Part shown: positions 54,361 to 63,865 of the stretch, piece after piece | How the letters are laid out: each line of letters begins with the position of its first letter | How positions within the stretch are numbered: the stretch's first letter is position 1 | Origin: Allobosea sp. 47.2.35 | GTDB lineage: Bacteria; Pseudomonadota; Alphaproteobacteria; Rhizobiales; Beijerinckiaceae | Length of the DNA stretch: 64,000 nt | Assembly (NCBI RefSeq): GCF_024655635.1 | Contig: NZ_JANLGI010000011.1 | Span: 112,773-176,772 of the forward strand | Reading direction: 5' to 3' | Notes under the pieces: model-generated | Database searches by the model: none | Told to the model about the DNA's origin: nothing | The model's input: the letters and a program-made list of their open reading frames with translations, nothing else | Program-made: the position numbers and the translations under genes

Positions 54361-54393
54361 AAGATTGATTCTACCGATGAAACTATCAATCTT
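54361..54393. promoter_or_regulatory. Inverted repeat between the two citrate-synthase genes
   Basis: AAGATTGAT (54361-54369) and ATCAATCTT (54385-54393) are perfect inverted arms with a 15-base spacer, inside an 88-base AT-rich divergent region that also has ATATATTGATTATATTG. The fused MerR-like domain of the leftward gene is the obvious candidate binder. Confidence 0.5.
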
Positions 54394-54422
54394 CAAGGCC
54401 TCAGATGTTGAGGAGAACCGCC

Positions 54423-55502
54423 ATGTCCGATGGCCTTGAAGATGTCGTTGCCGCCCATACCGTGCTTTCGGACGTCGATGGGGCGGCGGGCCGGCTGGTG
54501 ATGCGCGGCCACAGCCTTGATGAGCTCGCGGGCCATACCTCGTTCGAGGAGATGGCCGCGCTGATGCTCGACGGCTTCGTGCCGGACCTGCCGGCCATGA
54601 AGGATCTGCCGGCGGCGCTGGGAGCGGCGCGGCAGGAGCTGTTCGAGACGGTTGTGCGGAAGGCCGTCGTCCCGGTGACGCTCGGGCCGGTCGAGATGAT
54701 CCGTGCGATGACCGCGCTCGTGCCTGATGGCGAAGATGTCGGTACTGTTCTGCGGCTGCTGGCGGCGCCAGCCGTCTTCACCGCCGCTTCGCTGCGGCTG
54801 CGTCAGGGCCTCGCACCGGTCGCGCCCGATCCGTCGCTGTCGCAGGCCGCCGATACGCTGCGCATGCTGACCGGCAAGGCGCCGACGAAGCAGCAGGCAG
54901 CGGCGCTCGATACCTATCTGGTGACCGTTGCCGACCACGGCCTCAACGCCTCGACCTTCGCCTCCCGCGTCGTCGCCTCGACCCGCGCCGGGCTGGTCTC
55001 GGCCGTGCTGGCGGGCATCGGTGCATTGAAGGGGCCGCTCCACGGCGGCGCGCCCGGCCCGGTGATCGAGATGCTCGATGCGATCGGCGCACCCGCCAAT
55101 GCTCGTACCTGGCTGGAGACGGCGCTCGATCGTGGCGATCGGCTGATGGGATTCGGCCACCGCATCTATCGCGTGCGCGACCCGCGTGCCGACGCTCTGA
55201 AGGGCGCGATCCGCCGGCTCGGCGCCGATAGCGGGCGCCTCGCTTTGGCCGAGGCCGTCGAGCAGGCAGCGCTCGCCATCCTGCGCGAGCGCAAGCCCAA
55301 CCGCACTCTGGAAACCAATGTCGAGTTCTACACGGCGCTGCTGCTGGAGGCGCTCGGCTTCACCCCGGATTCGTTCACCTGCGTCTTCGCGCTGGGACGG
55401 ACGACGGGCTGGCTCGCCCATGCCAAGGAGCAGATCGCCGGCGGCCGGCTGATCCGCCCGCAATCGGTCTATGTCGGCCCGCAGCCGCGGCAGGCGGCTT
55501 AA
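54423..55502 (+). CDS. Citrate synthase/methylcitrate synthase-family protein
   Basis: A 359-residue enzyme of the citrate synthase fold, condensing acetyl- or acyl-CoA with a 2-oxo acid. The catalytic histidines are present (GPLHGGAPG near 209, MGFGHRIYR near 245). Where the family's catalytic Asp is expected the sequence reads NVEFYTA (Glu, near 302). AGGAG precedes the ATG by about seven bases. It shares long stretches with the divergent HTH-fused protein (ASTFA-RV-ASTRA, GPLHGG), so the two are paralogues. The housekeeping enzyme is probably elsewhere. Confidence 0.88.
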   Translation: MSDGLEDVVAAHTVLSDVDGAAGRLVMRGHSLDELAGHTSFEEMAALMLDGFVPDLPAMKDLPAALGAARQELFETVVRKAVVPVTLGPVEMIRAMTALVPDGEDVGTVLRLLAAPAVFTAASLRLRQGLAPVAPDPSLSQAADTLRMLTGKAPTKQQAAALDTYLVTVADHGLNASTFASRVVASTRAGLVSAVLAGIGALKGPLHGGAPGPVIEMLDAIGAPANARTWLETALDRGDRLMGFGHRIYRVRDPRADALKGAIRRLGADSGRLALAEAVEQAALAILRERKPNRTLETNVEFYTALLLEALGFTPDSFTCVFALGRTTGWLAHAKEQIAGGRLIRPQSVYVGPQPRQAA

Positions 55503-55523
55503 GTTCCAGCAGGGCGCGGGGAA

Positions 55524-55653
55524 CCCTTCTCCCGTGTGGGAGAAGGGTAGGAATGAGGGCCTGCCTTATCCGCAGAAGACTCAGTGGCCCGGTCGCGCTC
55601 CAATGATCTGCGGCGGTCCCTCACCTCTACCCCTCTCCCATTCGGGAGAGGGG
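55524..55653. repeat. Paired hairpin repeat downstream of hutD and the citrate synthase
   Basis: Two strong hairpins, CCCTTCTCCC-GTGT-GGGAGAAGGG (55524-55547) and CCCCTCTCCC-ATTC-GGGAGAGGGG (55630-55653), separated by about 80 bases. The layout is that of a dispersed non-coding repeat. It lies between converging genes and probably also acts in transcription termination. Confidence 0.65.
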
Positions 55654-55666
55654 GCCCCGCGGCTGT

Positions 55667-56230
55667 CTATGACGCCGTCAGCCAAACCGCGTAAAGCTCA
55701 GCCTCATTGCTGCTCACCACCGTAAGCTCGATATGTCCCGGCGCGTTGAGGATTGCACTGTCACCGGCGGCTAAGCTCGCGCCGTTCACCAGCCAATCGC
55801 CCTTGCGGGCGACCAGCACCAGCAAGCCTTGGCCCGCAGCGAGCGAACCAGCGCCAGACAAACGCTCGACCCGGTGCTGCCAGCGACCGCGCCGGCTCAT
55901 CACGTTGAGATCGTCGATCGCCCCGTCGACCAGCACGCCATCCACCCCTCGGTCGGCGGCGAAGAAGAATGGCGCGGTCGCGCGGTCGAGCGAAACTGTC
56001 TCGCCGTCGCCGAAAGCCAGCCGGATGCCGTTGCCGGTCAGCACCGACAAGGTCCGGTCGATGCCGGGAAAGGACGAGAACGGCCCGTCTGCGCCCACAT
56101 GCGCCATCGAGATGCGCCAGTCGAACTGGCTCAAGGAGGCTCCCTCTGGGGAAACCGCGATCTCGGTCGTGGTGCCGCCGCCGTTCTTCCACGGCATGAC
56201 CTTGCAATCGGCGGCGCGGATGATGCGCAT
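55667..56230 (-). CDS. hutD: HutD family protein
   Basis: A 187-residue cupin-type protein found in histidine utilisation loci. It starts MRIIRAADCKVMPWKNGGGTT, the typical HutD opening, and the SFPGIDRTLSVLTGNGIRL segment near 65 follows. In Pseudomonas fluorescens HutD limits the level of hut expression; its molecular action is unclear. It is last in the minus-strand hut operon, 82 bases behind hutU with a hairpin repeat in that gap. Confidence 0.9.
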   Translation of the reverse strand: MRIIRAADCKVMPWKNGGGTTTEIAVSPEGASLSQFDWRISMAHVGADGPFSSFPGIDRTLSVLTGNGIRLAFGDGETVSLDRATAPFFFAADRGVDGVLVDGAIDDLNVMSRRGRWQHRVERLSGAGSLAAGQGLLVLVARKGDWLVNGASLAAGDSAILNAPGHIELTVVSSNEAELYAVWLTAS

Positions 56231-56263
56231 GGAACAGTCCTTCGAGTTCAAGCGGTCACCGTT

Positions 56264-56304
56264 GTCATTCCGGGGCTCCGCGCAAGCGGAGAATCCGGAA
56301 TGAC
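56264..56304. repeat. Single hairpin repeat between hutU and hutD
   Basis: Inverted ends GTCATTCCGG (56264-56273) and CCGGAATGAC (56295-56304) with inner arms CTCCGC/GCGGAG. The ends match those of the 210 bp composite element at 40174-40383, so this is a one-unit member of the same family. It may modulate hutD expression relative to hutU. Confidence 0.7.
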
Positions 56305-56312
56305 ACGTGTGC

Positions 56313-57980
56313 TCAGCCCAGAATACCCGGCAGGTTGAGCTGCTTCTCGCGGGCGCAGTCCAGCGCGATGTCGTAGCCGGCATCGGCATGGCGCATCACG
56401 CCGGTCGCCGGGTCGTTCCAGAGCACGCGCGAGAGGCGGGCGGCCGCGTCATCAGTGCCGTCGGCGCAGATCACGACGCCCGAATGCTGCGAGAAGCCCA
56501 TGCCGACGCCGCCGCCATGGTGCAGCGAGACCCAGGTCGCGCCGGACGCCGTGTTGAGCAGCGCGTTGAGCAGCGGCCAGTCGGAGACCGCGTCCGAGCC
56601 GTCCTTCATCGCTTCGGTCTCGCGGTTCGGCGAGGCGACCGAGCCGGAATCGAGATGGTCGCGGCCGATCACGACCGGCGCCTTGAGCTCGCCGTTCCGG
56701 ACCATTTCGTTGAAGGCGAGGCCAAGGCGGTGGCGATCGCCGAGGCCGACCCAGCAGATGCGCGCCGGCACGCCCTGGAACGCGATGCGCTCGCGCGCCA
56801 TGTCGAGCCAGTTATGCAGGTGCTTGTTGTCGGGCAACAGCTCCTTCACCTTGGCGTCGGTCTTGTAGATGTCCTCCGGATCGCCCGAGAGCGCGGCCCA
56901 GCGGAACGGGCCGATGCCGCGACAGAACAGCGGGCGGATATAGGCCGGCACGAAGCCCGGGAAGGCGAAGGCGTTCTCCAGCCCCTCTTCCTTGGCGACC
57001 TGGCGGATATTGTTGCCGTAGTCGAAGGTCGGGATGCCCATGTCCTGGAAGGCAATCATCGCCTCGACATGCTCGCGCATCGAGGCGCGTGCCGCGGTCT
57101 CGACGGATTTCGGATTGGCTTCGCGCGCCTGCTTCCACTGGCCCATGGTCCAGCCCTTCGGCAGGTAGCCGTTGATCGGGTCATGCGCCGAGGTCTGGTC
57201 GGTGACCATGTCGGGGCGGATGCCGCGGCGGACCATCTCGGGCAGGATCTCGGCGCAGTTGCCGAGCAGGCCGACCGACTTCGCCTCGCCTTTCTCAGTC
57301 CAGCGGGCGATCATCTCCAGCGCCTCGTCGAGTGACTCGGCCTTCTCGTCGAGATAGCGGGTGCGCAGGCGGAAATCGATCGAGTCGGGATTGCACTCGA
57401 CGGCGAGGCAGGAGGCGCCGGCCATCACCGCCGCCAGAGGCTGCGCGCCGCCCATGCCGCCGAGGCCGCCGGTCAGCACCCACTTACCCTTGAGATTGCC
57501 GCCATAGTGCTGGCGGCCGGCCTCGACGAAGGTCTCGTAGGTGCCCTGCACGATGCCCTGGGTGCCGATATAGATCCAGGAGCCGGCCGTCATCTGGCCG
57601 TACATCGCGAGACCCTTCTTATCGAGCTCGTTGAAATGGTCCCAGTTCGCCCAATGCGGCACGAGGTTGGAGTTGGCGATCAGGACGCGCGGCGCATCCT
57701 TGTGGGTGCGGAAGACACCGACCGGCTTGCCGGACTGGACGAGCAGGGTCTCGTCGGCCTCGAGCTGGCGCAAGGTCGCGACGATCCGGTCGAAATCCTC
57801 CCAGGAGCGGGCAGCGCGGCCGATGCCGCCATAGACCACGAGCTCCTGCGGATTCTCGGCCACGTCCGGATGCAGGTTGTTCATCAGCATGCGCAGCGGC
57901 GCCTCGGTCAGCCAGCTCTTGGCGCTGAGCTCGGTGCCGGTGGCGGGGCGGATGACGCGGGTGTTGTCCAGGCGGGTCAT
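56313..57980 (-). CDS. hutU: Urocanate hydratase
   Basis: A 555-residue NAD+-dependent enzyme converting urocanate to imidazolonepropionate, second step of histidine breakdown. It has the family opening with [13 protein letters not shown] near residue 31, the NAD-binding [13 protein letters not shown] near 170 and the catalytic-cysteine region [21 protein letters not shown] near 408 ([13 protein letters not shown]). Length matches. ATGA overlap with hutG. Confidence 0.97.
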   Translation of the reverse strand: MTRLDNTRVIRPATGTELSAKSWLTEAPLRMLMNNLHPDVAENPQELVVYGGIGRAARSWEDFDRIVATLRQLEADETLLVQSGKPVGVFRTHKDAPRVLIANSNLVPHWANWDHFNELDKKGLAMYGQMTAGSWIYIGTQGIVQGTYETFVEAGRQHYGGNLKGKWVLTGGLGGMGGAQPLAAVMAGASCLAVECNPDSIDFRLRTRYLDEKAESLDEALEMIARWTEKGEAKSVGLLGNCAEILPEMVRRGIRPDMVTDQTSAHDPINGYLPKGWTMGQWKQAREANPKSVETAARASMREHVEAMIAFQDMGIPTFDYGNNIRQVAKEEGLENAFAFPGFVPAYIRPLFCRGIGPFRWAALSGDPEDIYKTDAKVKELLPDNKHLHNWLDMARERIAFQGVPARICWVGLGDRHRLGLAFNEMVRNGELKAPVVIGRDHLDSGSVASPNRETEAMKDGSDAVSDWPLLNALLNTASGATWVSLHHGGGVGMGFSQHSGVVICADGTDDAAARLSRVLWNDPATGVMRHADAGYDIALDCAREKQLNLPGILG

Positions 57981-58786
57981 GAGCGGCTCCGTTCGAGAGT
58001 CTTGGCCGCGTCCAGGGCGGCAGTGATGATGGCTGACAAGGCGGTTTGCAAGGCGGTGGCCTTCGGTGCGTCGAAGGCCCAGGGCGCGGTCTCCTCGGAG
58101 AGATAGGCCGAGAGCGCGATTTCCATCTGGAGCGCGTGGACGCGCTCGGCGGGGCGCCCGTAATGGCGCGTGATCCAGCCGCCCTTGAAGCGGCCATTGG
58201 CGATCTGGGTGAGAGGCTGGCCGGCCATCGCGGTGACGGCGGCGGCCTCGATGCTCCCGGCGCAGCTCTGGCCGGAATTCGTTCCGAGATTCAGCGTCGG
58301 CAGCGTGCCCTCGAACAGGCGCGGGATCACCGATTTGATCGAGTGGCAGTCCCACAGCACGCAATAGCCGTGCTCGGCCTTCACCCGTTCGATCTCGGCC
58401 GCCAGCGCCGTATGATAGGGCTGGAAATAGGCTGCCTTGCGCCGCTCGATCTCGGCGGTGTCTGGTGCTGTCTGCCAGATCGGCGCGCCGTCGAAGGTCG
58501 TCGTCGGCACGAGCTCGGTCGTCGCCTGGCCCGGATAGAGCGAGACGCCGGCCGGGTCGCGGTTGAGGTCGATGACGAAGCGCGAGAGCTGCGCCTCGAC
58601 GATGCTCGGCTGGAAAGGCGCGGCGAAGCTGTAGAGCTGGCGCATATGCCAGTCGGTGTCCTCGACCAGCTTTCCGCGCGCGTTGAGCTGCGCCGCGACC
58701 CCCGGCGGAACGCCGGTGCCGGGATGCGGCATCGAGAGGATCAGCGGGGACGAGCCTTGGCGGACCGTGACGATCTCGGCGCTCAT
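57977..58786 (-). CDS. hutG: N-formylglutamate deformylase
   Basis: A 269-residue zinc hydrolase giving formate and glutamate from N-formylglutamate, the last step of the HutF branch. [13 protein letters not shown] near 16, [10 protein letters not shown] near 44, [12 protein letters not shown] near 70, and [14 protein letters not shown] near 145 are recognisable. It overlaps hutH and hutU by ATGA on each side. Confidence 0.95.
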   Translation of the reverse strand: MSAEIVTVRQGSSPLILSMPHPGTGVPPGVAAQLNARGKLVEDTDWHMRQLYSFAAPFQPSIVEAQLSRFVIDLNRDPAGVSLYPGQATTELVPTTTFDGAPIWQTAPDTAEIERRKAAYFQPYHTALAAEIERVKAEHGYCVLWDCHSIKSVIPRLFEGTLPTLNLGTNSGQSCAGSIEAAAVTAMAGQPLTQIANGRFKGGWITRHYGRPAERVHALQMEIALSAYLSEETAPWAFDAPKATALQTALSAIITAALDAAKTLERSRS

Positions 58787-60315
58787 GCGCTGCACTCGGC
58801 GAAGCTGTCGAGGCCCGCCGCCTTGCCGACGGCGCCGGAGAGCACGAACTCGGTCGCGGCCGCGAGTTCGGGGGCGAGGTAGCGGTCCTCCGTCAGCGGC
58901 GCGATCTTGCTGCGCAGCAGGGCGAGCACAGGCTCAAGGCGCGCGCTGGTCTTGAGCGGGCGGTGATGCTCGATCGCTTCCGCCGCCGCCATCAATTCGA
59001 CGCCGATGACGCTGGCGGCATTCTTCGCCATGTCGATCAGGCGGAAGGCGCCATGCGTCGCCATCGAGACATGGTCTTCCTGGTTGGCCGAGGTCGGGAT
59101 GGTGTCGACCGAAGCCGGATAGGCCTTCTGCTTGTTCTCGGAGGCGAGTGCGGCGGCGGTGACCTGCGCGATCATGAAGCCCGAGTTCAGGCCGGCATCG
59201 CGGGCGAGGAAGGGCGGCAGGCCGCTCATGACGGGATCGACCAGGAGCGCCATGCGGCGCTCCGAGAGATTGCCGATCTCGCAGACGGCCATGGCCAGGA
59301 TGTCGGCGGCGAAGGCGACCGGCTCGGCGTGGAAATTGCCGCCCGAGACGATCTCGCCGGGACCAAGCACCAGCGGGTTGTCGGTGACGGCATTGGCCTC
59401 GATGGAGAGCGTCGCGGCGGCATTGCCGATGAGGTCGCGCACCGCGCCCATCACCTGCGGCTGGCAGCGCAGCGAATAGGGGTCCTGTACCTTCGTATCG
59501 CCATGGCGATGGCTCTCGCGGATGGCACTGCCGGCGATCAGGTCGAGCAGGATCTTGGCGACCTTGATCTGGCCGGGCTGGCCACGCAGGTTCTGGATGC
59601 GCGGATCGAACGGGGTGTCGGAGCCCTTGAGCGCATCGACCGAGAGCGCGCCGGCAACGAGCGCGGCGTCGAAGACGCGAGCGATGGCCGCAAGGCCGGT
59701 CATGGCGAGCGTGGTCGAGACCTGCGTGCCGTTGATCAGCGCGAGGCCTTCCTTGGCGCCGAGCGCAAGGGTGCTAAGACCCGCACGCTTCAGCGCGTCA
59801 GTCGCCGGCAGGGTCTCGCCCTTCAGTCGGATCTCGCCGAAGCCCATCAGGGCTGCGGTCATATGGGCAAGCGGAGCGAGGTCGCCGGAGGCGCCGACCG
59901 AGCCCTTGGCCGGGATCACCGGCAGGGCATCGGCCTTCAGAGCATTGGTCAGGGCCTCGATCACGACGGGGCGCACGCCGGAGGCGCCGCGCGCCAGGCT
60001 CGCCGCCTTCATCGCCAGCAGCAGGCGGACCACGCCGTCAGGCAGGGCAGGGCCGGTGCCGACCGCATGCGAGACGATCAGGTTGCTCTGGAGCTTGGCG
60101 AGATCGGCATCAGCGATGCGCACGCTGGCGAGCTTCCCGAAGCCGGTATTGACGCCATAGGTCACCGTGCCGGCGGCGACGATCTCCTCGACGATCTTCT
60201 GGCCGGAGGCGATGTTTTTGGCGCTCTCGCCGCCGAGAGAGGCGACGGCGCCGTCGAGGATCGCGCGCCAGTCGGTGAGATGGGCTGCGCCCGGGTTCAG
60301 CGAAACCGTGGTCAT
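58783..60315 (-). CDS. hutH: Histidine ammonia-lyase
   Basis: A 510-residue lyase that removes ammonia from histidine to give urocanate. The self-formed MIO cofactor arises from Ala-Ser-Gly in [15 protein letters not shown] near residue 142. Other motifs are [11 protein letters not shown] near 52 and [12 protein letters not shown] near 412. The ATG at 60315 is preferred over upstream starts because it overlaps the hutI stop (ATGA). Confidence 0.97.
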   Translation of the reverse strand: MTTVSLNPGAAHLTDWRAILDGAVASLGGESAKNIASGQKIVEEIVAAGTVTYGVNTGFGKLASVRIADADLAKLQSNLIVSHAVGTGPALPDGVVRLLLAMKAASLARGASGVRPVVIEALTNALKADALPVIPAKGSVGASGDLAPLAHMTAALMGFGEIRLKGETLPATDALKRAGLSTLALGAKEGLALINGTQVSTTLAMTGLAAIARVFDAALVAGALSVDALKGSDTPFDPRIQNLRGQPGQIKVAKILLDLIAGSAIRESHRHGDTKVQDPYSLRCQPQVMGAVRDLIGNAAATLSIEANAVTDNPLVLGPGEIVSGGNFHAEPVAFAADILAMAVCEIGNLSERRMALLVDPVMSGLPPFLARDAGLNSGFMIAQVTAAALASENKQKAYPASVDTIPTSANQEDHVSMATHGAFRLIDMAKNAASVIGVELMAAAEAIEHHRPLKTSARLEPVLALLRSKIAPLTEDRYLAPELAAATEFVLSGAVGKAAGLDSFAECSA

Positions 60316-61544
60316 TGTCCGTTCCAGATGCGGGTGTGAAGGGGATTGAAGCCGATACGGTAGGCGAGTTCTGCAGGGCGCTCGATCTCCCAGATCGCGA
60401 GATCGCAACGCTTGCCGGCTTCGAGCGTGCCGACCTCGTCCTGAAGGTCGAGAGCCTTGGCGGCATGGCGGGTGAGCCCGGCCAGCGCCTCCTCCGGCGT
60501 CATCCGGAAGAGCGTGCAGGCCATGTTGAGAACGAGAAGCGGCGAGGTCAGCGGCGAAGAGCCGGGATTGGCGTCGGTCGCCAGCGCGATCGCTGCGCCA
60601 TGCTTGCGCATCAGTTCGATTGGCGGCTTCTGCGTCTCGCGCAGGAAATAGAAGGCGCCGGGCAGCACGACCGCGACCGTGCCGGCCTTGGCCATGGCGA
60701 TGACGCCGTCCTCGTCGAGATATTCGAGATGGTCGGCGGAAAGCGCGCCCATCTCGGCCGCGAGCTTGGCGCCATGCAGGTTGGAGAGCTGCTCGGCATG
60801 GATCTTGATTGCCAGGCCCTTGGCCTTGGCGGCCTCGAACACGGCTTTGGTCTCGTCCGGCGAGAAGGCGATGCCCTCGCAGAAGACATCGACCGCATCC
60901 GCCAGCCCCTCGGCCGCGACGGCATCGAGCAGCGGCCCGGCGACGAGCGCGGTGTAGTCGCCCGAGCGCCCCTTATACTCGGGTGGTACGGCATGGGCGC
61001 CGAGGAAGGTGGTGCGGACAGTGACCGGCCGTTCGCGGCCGATCCGGCGCGCGACGCGCAATTGCTTGAGCTCGGCCTGCTGCTCCAGCCCGTAGCCGGA
61101 CTTGATCTCGACGGTGGTGACGCCTTCGGCCATCAGCGCCGCGAGGCGCTTATCGACGGAGGCGAAGAGCGTGTCCTCGCTGGCTTCGCGCGTCGCCTTG
61201 ACTGTGGAGAGAATGCCGCCGCCGGCCCGTGCGATCTCCTCATAGGTCGCGCCCTGCAGGCGCAACTCGAATTCATGCGCCCGGTCGCCGCCATAGACGA
61301 GATGGGTGTGGCAATCGATCAGGCCGGGTGTGATCCAGCGGCCCGCGCAATCGATCGAAACGGCGGCATCAAAAACCGGCGCCTCATGGCGCGGCCCGGC
61401 ATAGACGATGCGTCCGTCACGGGCGGCGATGACGCCGTCCTCGACCGCGCCATAGGGCGTGTCGACCGCAGCCGACATCGTCGCCAATCGCGCATTCGTC
61501 CAGAGCTTGTCGCAGACAATCGTTTCACCAGGCGCTTTCGCCAC
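60312..61544 (-). CDS. hutI: Imidazolonepropionase
   Basis: A 410-residue metal-dependent amidohydrolase opening the imidazolone ring to N-formimidoylglutamate. [20 protein letters not shown] near residue 73 holds the metal His pair, and [15 protein letters not shown] and [13 protein letters not shown] follow. The frame runs up to 61601, but a GTG at 61544 with GGGAGG seven bases upstream fits the family start, and it leaves both operators outside the gene. First gene of hutIHGUD. Confidence 0.95.
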   Translation of the reverse strand: MAKAPGETIVCDKLWTNARLATMSAAVDTPYGAVEDGVIAARDGRIVYAGPRHEAPVFDAAVSIDCAGRWITPGLIDCHTHLVYGGDRAHEFELRLQGATYEEIARAGGGILSTVKATREASEDTLFASVDKRLAALMAEGVTTVEIKSGYGLEQQAELKQLRVARRIGRERPVTVRTTFLGAHAVPPEYKGRSGDYTALVAGPLLDAVAAEGLADAVDVFCEGIAFSPDETKAVFEAAKAKGLAIKIHAEQLSNLHGAKLAAEMGALSADHLEYLDEDGVIAMAKAGTVAVVLPGAFYFLRETQKPPIELMRKHGAAIALATDANPGSSPLTSPLLVLNMACTLFRMTPEEALAGLTRHAAKALDLQDEVGTLEAGKRCDLAIWEIERPAELAYRIGFNPLHTRIWNGQ

Positions 61545-61586
61545 CGTGCGTCCTCCCGCTACTCTTTGAACTGAAGCCATGATATC

Positions 61587-61630
61587 TAATTGCATATGCA
61601 AATAGCAAGTGTTATTTGCATATGCAATTA
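61587..61630. promoter_or_regulatory. hut divergent control region with two mirrored HutC operators
   Basis: Two 18-base arms, TAATTGCATATGCAAATA (61587-61604) and its exact reverse complement (61613-61630), are separated by 8 bases. Each arm holds the perfect palindrome TTGCATATGCAA. They lie in the roughly 113-base gap between the hutI and hutF starts. The encoded HutC (63038-63787), a GntR-family repressor, is the expected binder, with urocanate as inducer in studied systems. Confidence 0.8.
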
Positions 61631-61657
61631 AACGCCAATGAGCGACGGAGCGAAACG

Positions 61658-63025
61658 GTGACCGAGACCCTGCATCTGGCCGAGGCCCTTCTGCCCGAAG
61701 GTTTTGCCAGCTATGTGAAGCTGACCGTCGTCGACGGCACGATCACATCCGTCGAAGCAGGGGTGAAGCCGGCAGGGGATCAAAACAGCTTCGCCGGAAT
61801 CGCCTTGCCCGGCATGCCGAACCTGCACAGCCACGCCTTCCAGCGCGGCATGGCCGGCCTCTCCGAGCGCCGTGGCGCGCCGGAGGATTCCTTCTGGACC
61901 TGGCGCGAGGTGATGTACCGCTTCCTCGACCGGCTCGATCCCGACGACGTCCAGGCCGTCGCGGCGCAGGCCTTCGTCGAGATGCTGGAGGGCGGCTTCA
62001 CCGCGCTCGCGGAGTTCCACTATCTCCATCACGACAAGGACGGGCGGGCCTACGCGAATATCGCGACGATGGGGCAGGCGATCGCCTCCGCCGCGCAGGA
62101 AACCGGGCTTGGCCTGACCCTGCTGCCGGTGCTTTATCGCTTCGGCAATTTCGGGCAGGCGCCCTCGGTCCATGGCCAGCGCCGCTTCGTCAACGAGCGC
62201 GACGCCTATCAGCGCCTGCTGGAGGGCAGCGCCGCCGCGATCCGCGACCTGCCGGATGCGCGGCTCGGGGTCGCTCCGCATTCGCTGCGCGCCGTCGCGC
62301 TCGATGATCTCGGCTGGGTCTCGTCGCTGCGCCCGAACGACCCCGTCCATATCCATGTCGCCGAGCAGGTGCCCGAGGTCGAGGCCAGCCTGAAGATCAC
62401 CGGCAGGCGCCCGGTTGAATTGCTGATGGACACGATCCCGCTCGACAGGCGCTGGTGCCTGATCCACGCGACGCATCTGACCGATGCCGAGCGTGACGGC
62501 ATCGCCCGCAGCGGCGCGGTCGCAGGCTTGTGCCCGATCACCGAGTCGAGCCTCGGCGACGGCATCTTTGACGGCATCCGTTATGCGCAGGCCGGTGGCG
62601 CCTATGGCGTCGGCAGCGATTCCAACATCCAGATCGATGCCGGCTCGGAGCTGCGCCAGCTCGAATATTCGCAGCGCCTGCGCGACCGCCGCCGCGCGCT
62701 GTTCGCCGAGGAGACGGCCTCGACCGGCCTCGCGCTCTGGCAGGCCGCCTGCGCCGGCGGCGCCCGCGCCTGCGGCCGCGCCATCGGCGCCATTGCGCCG
62801 GGCCATCGCGCCGATTTCATCACACTCGACACCGATCATCCGGCGCTTGTCGGCCGGTCCGGCGCCGAGGCTATCGACAGCGCGATCTTCGCCGCCAACG
62901 CCATGCCTTTGCGCGATGTCGTCGTCGGTGGCAGGAGGGTGGTGGCCGAGGGGCGGCATGTCGCCCGCGATTCGGTGCGCAAGCGCTTCGCCAGCGTGAT
63001 GCGGCGCCTGCTCGCAGCGGAATAA
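61658..63025 (+). CDS. hutF: Formimidoylglutamate deiminase
   Basis: A 455-residue amidohydrolase converting N-formimidoylglutamate to N-formylglutamate and ammonia. The metal motif is [13 protein letters not shown] near residue 59, with VAPHSLRAV near 208, HIHVAEQ near 233 and [11 protein letters not shown] near 320. The GTG at 61658 follows GGAG (61647-61650) by seven bases; earlier starts (TTG 61616, ATG 61622) would lie inside the operator. Its presence with hutG shows the five-step pathway. Confidence 0.94.
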   Translation: MTETLHLAEALLPEGFASYVKLTVVDGTITSVEAGVKPAGDQNSFAGIALPGMPNLHSHAFQRGMAGLSERRGAPEDSFWTWREVMYRFLDRLDPDDVQAVAAQAFVEMLEGGFTALAEFHYLHHDKDGRAYANIATMGQAIASAAQETGLGLTLLPVLYRFGNFGQAPSVHGQRRFVNERDAYQRLLEGSAAAIRDLPDARLGVAPHSLRAVALDDLGWVSSLRPNDPVHIHVAEQVPEVEASLKITGRRPVELLMDTIPLDRRWCLIHATHLTDAERDGIARSGAVAGLCPITESSLGDGIFDGIRYAQAGGAYGVGSDSNIQIDAGSELRQLEYSQRLRDRRRALFAEETASTGLALWQAACAGGARACGRAIGAIAPGHRADFITLDTDHPALVGRSGAEAIDSAIFAANAMPLRDVVVGGRRVVAEGRHVARDSVRKRFASVMRRLLAAE

Positions 63026-63037
63026 CCAGGGACGACA

Positions 63038-63787
63038 ATGACGGAAACCCGGCTCGACGCAGTGAAACTGGACGGCGCCGGGCCGGTCTATGACCAGATC
63101 CGGCGGGCGATCCGCGATCTCGTCGTCAGCGGGGAATGGCCGCCGGGCACCAGCGTGCCGCCTGAGCATGCGCTGATGGAACAGCTCGGCGCCTCGCGCA
63201 TGACCGTGCATCGCGCCCTCGTCCAGCTCGCCCGCGAGGGCCTGATCGTCCGCCGCCGCCGCTCGGGCACCGTGGTCGCGACGCCGCCGGCGAGCCATGC
63301 CATGCTCGACATCCTCTCGATCCCGGAAGAGGTGCGCCAGCTCGGCCAGAGCTATGCTTACGAGGTGCTGGCGCGCACCGACGGCCGGCCTTCGCCCGAG
63401 GTCGCGGAGCTCTTCGGCCTGAAACGCTCCGACAAGGTCACGCATCTCCTCGTTCTGCATCGTGCCGACGGCAAGCCGCATGTTCTGGAGGAGCGCGTCA
63501 TCCATGCTGCAGGCGTGAGCGGGCTAGCGGACGAGGATTTCGCCGAGACGCCGCCCGGCGACTGGCTCTTGCGGCACAGCCTGTGGTCGCAGGCCGAGCA
63601 TGCGATCAGCGCGATCGGTGCAGGGGAGGAGCAGGCAGCCCTGCTGGAGATCGCGGAGGGCGAGCCCTGTCTGCTGGTCGAGCGCCGGACCTGGAACCAG
63701 TCGCAGCCGGTGACGGCCGTGCGGTTGCTCTATCCCGGCTTCCGCCATCGCTTCGTGGGGCGCTTCGGGCCATACGGCGCCGCCTGA
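63038..63787 (+). CDS. hutC: Histidine utilisation repressor HutC (GntR family)
   Basis: A 249-residue regulator with a GntR winged helix (residues about 18-85, VPPEHALMEQLGASRMTVHRALVQLAREGLIVRR pattern) and a UTRA ligand domain (about 105-245). Adjacent to hutF after 12 bases, so probably autoregulated from the divergent control region. The hut context makes HutC the clear choice among HutC/FarR-subfamily proteins. Confidence 0.93.
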   Translation: MTETRLDAVKLDGAGPVYDQIRRAIRDLVVSGEWPPGTSVPPEHALMEQLGASRMTVHRALVQLAREGLIVRRRRSGTVVATPPASHAMLDILSIPEEVRQLGQSYAYEVLARTDGRPSPEVAELFGLKRSDKVTHLLVLHRADGKPHVLEERVIHAAGVSGLADEDFAETPPGDWLLRHSLWSQAEHAISAIGAGEEQAALLEIAEGEPCLLVERRTWNQSQPVTAVRLLYPGFRHRFVGRFGPYGAA

Positions 63788-63821
63788 GGGCAGAGGGCGT
63801 TACGCCGTGAGCACAAAAGAA

Positions 63822-63850
63822 AAGGCCCGCCGGTCGGGCGGGCCTTCGTT
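63822..63850. terminator. Bidirectional terminator after hutC
   Basis: Stem AAGGCCCGCC/GGCGGGCCTT (63822-63831, 63837-63846) with loop GGTCG; A-run on the left, short T-run on the right. Serves hutC and the converging gene at the right edge. Confidence 0.82.
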
Positions 63851-63865
63851 GGGTGGGATGCTGCC

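Noticed and set aside
58963..60339. 458-codon open frame on the plus strand
   Set aside because: Antisense to hutH, which has an intact MIO motif.
61601..61622. hutI and hutF starting with MHMQL inside the operators
   Set aside because: Both frames are open there only because the mirrored palindrome encodes the same residues on each strand; GTG codons further in have proper ribosome binding sites.
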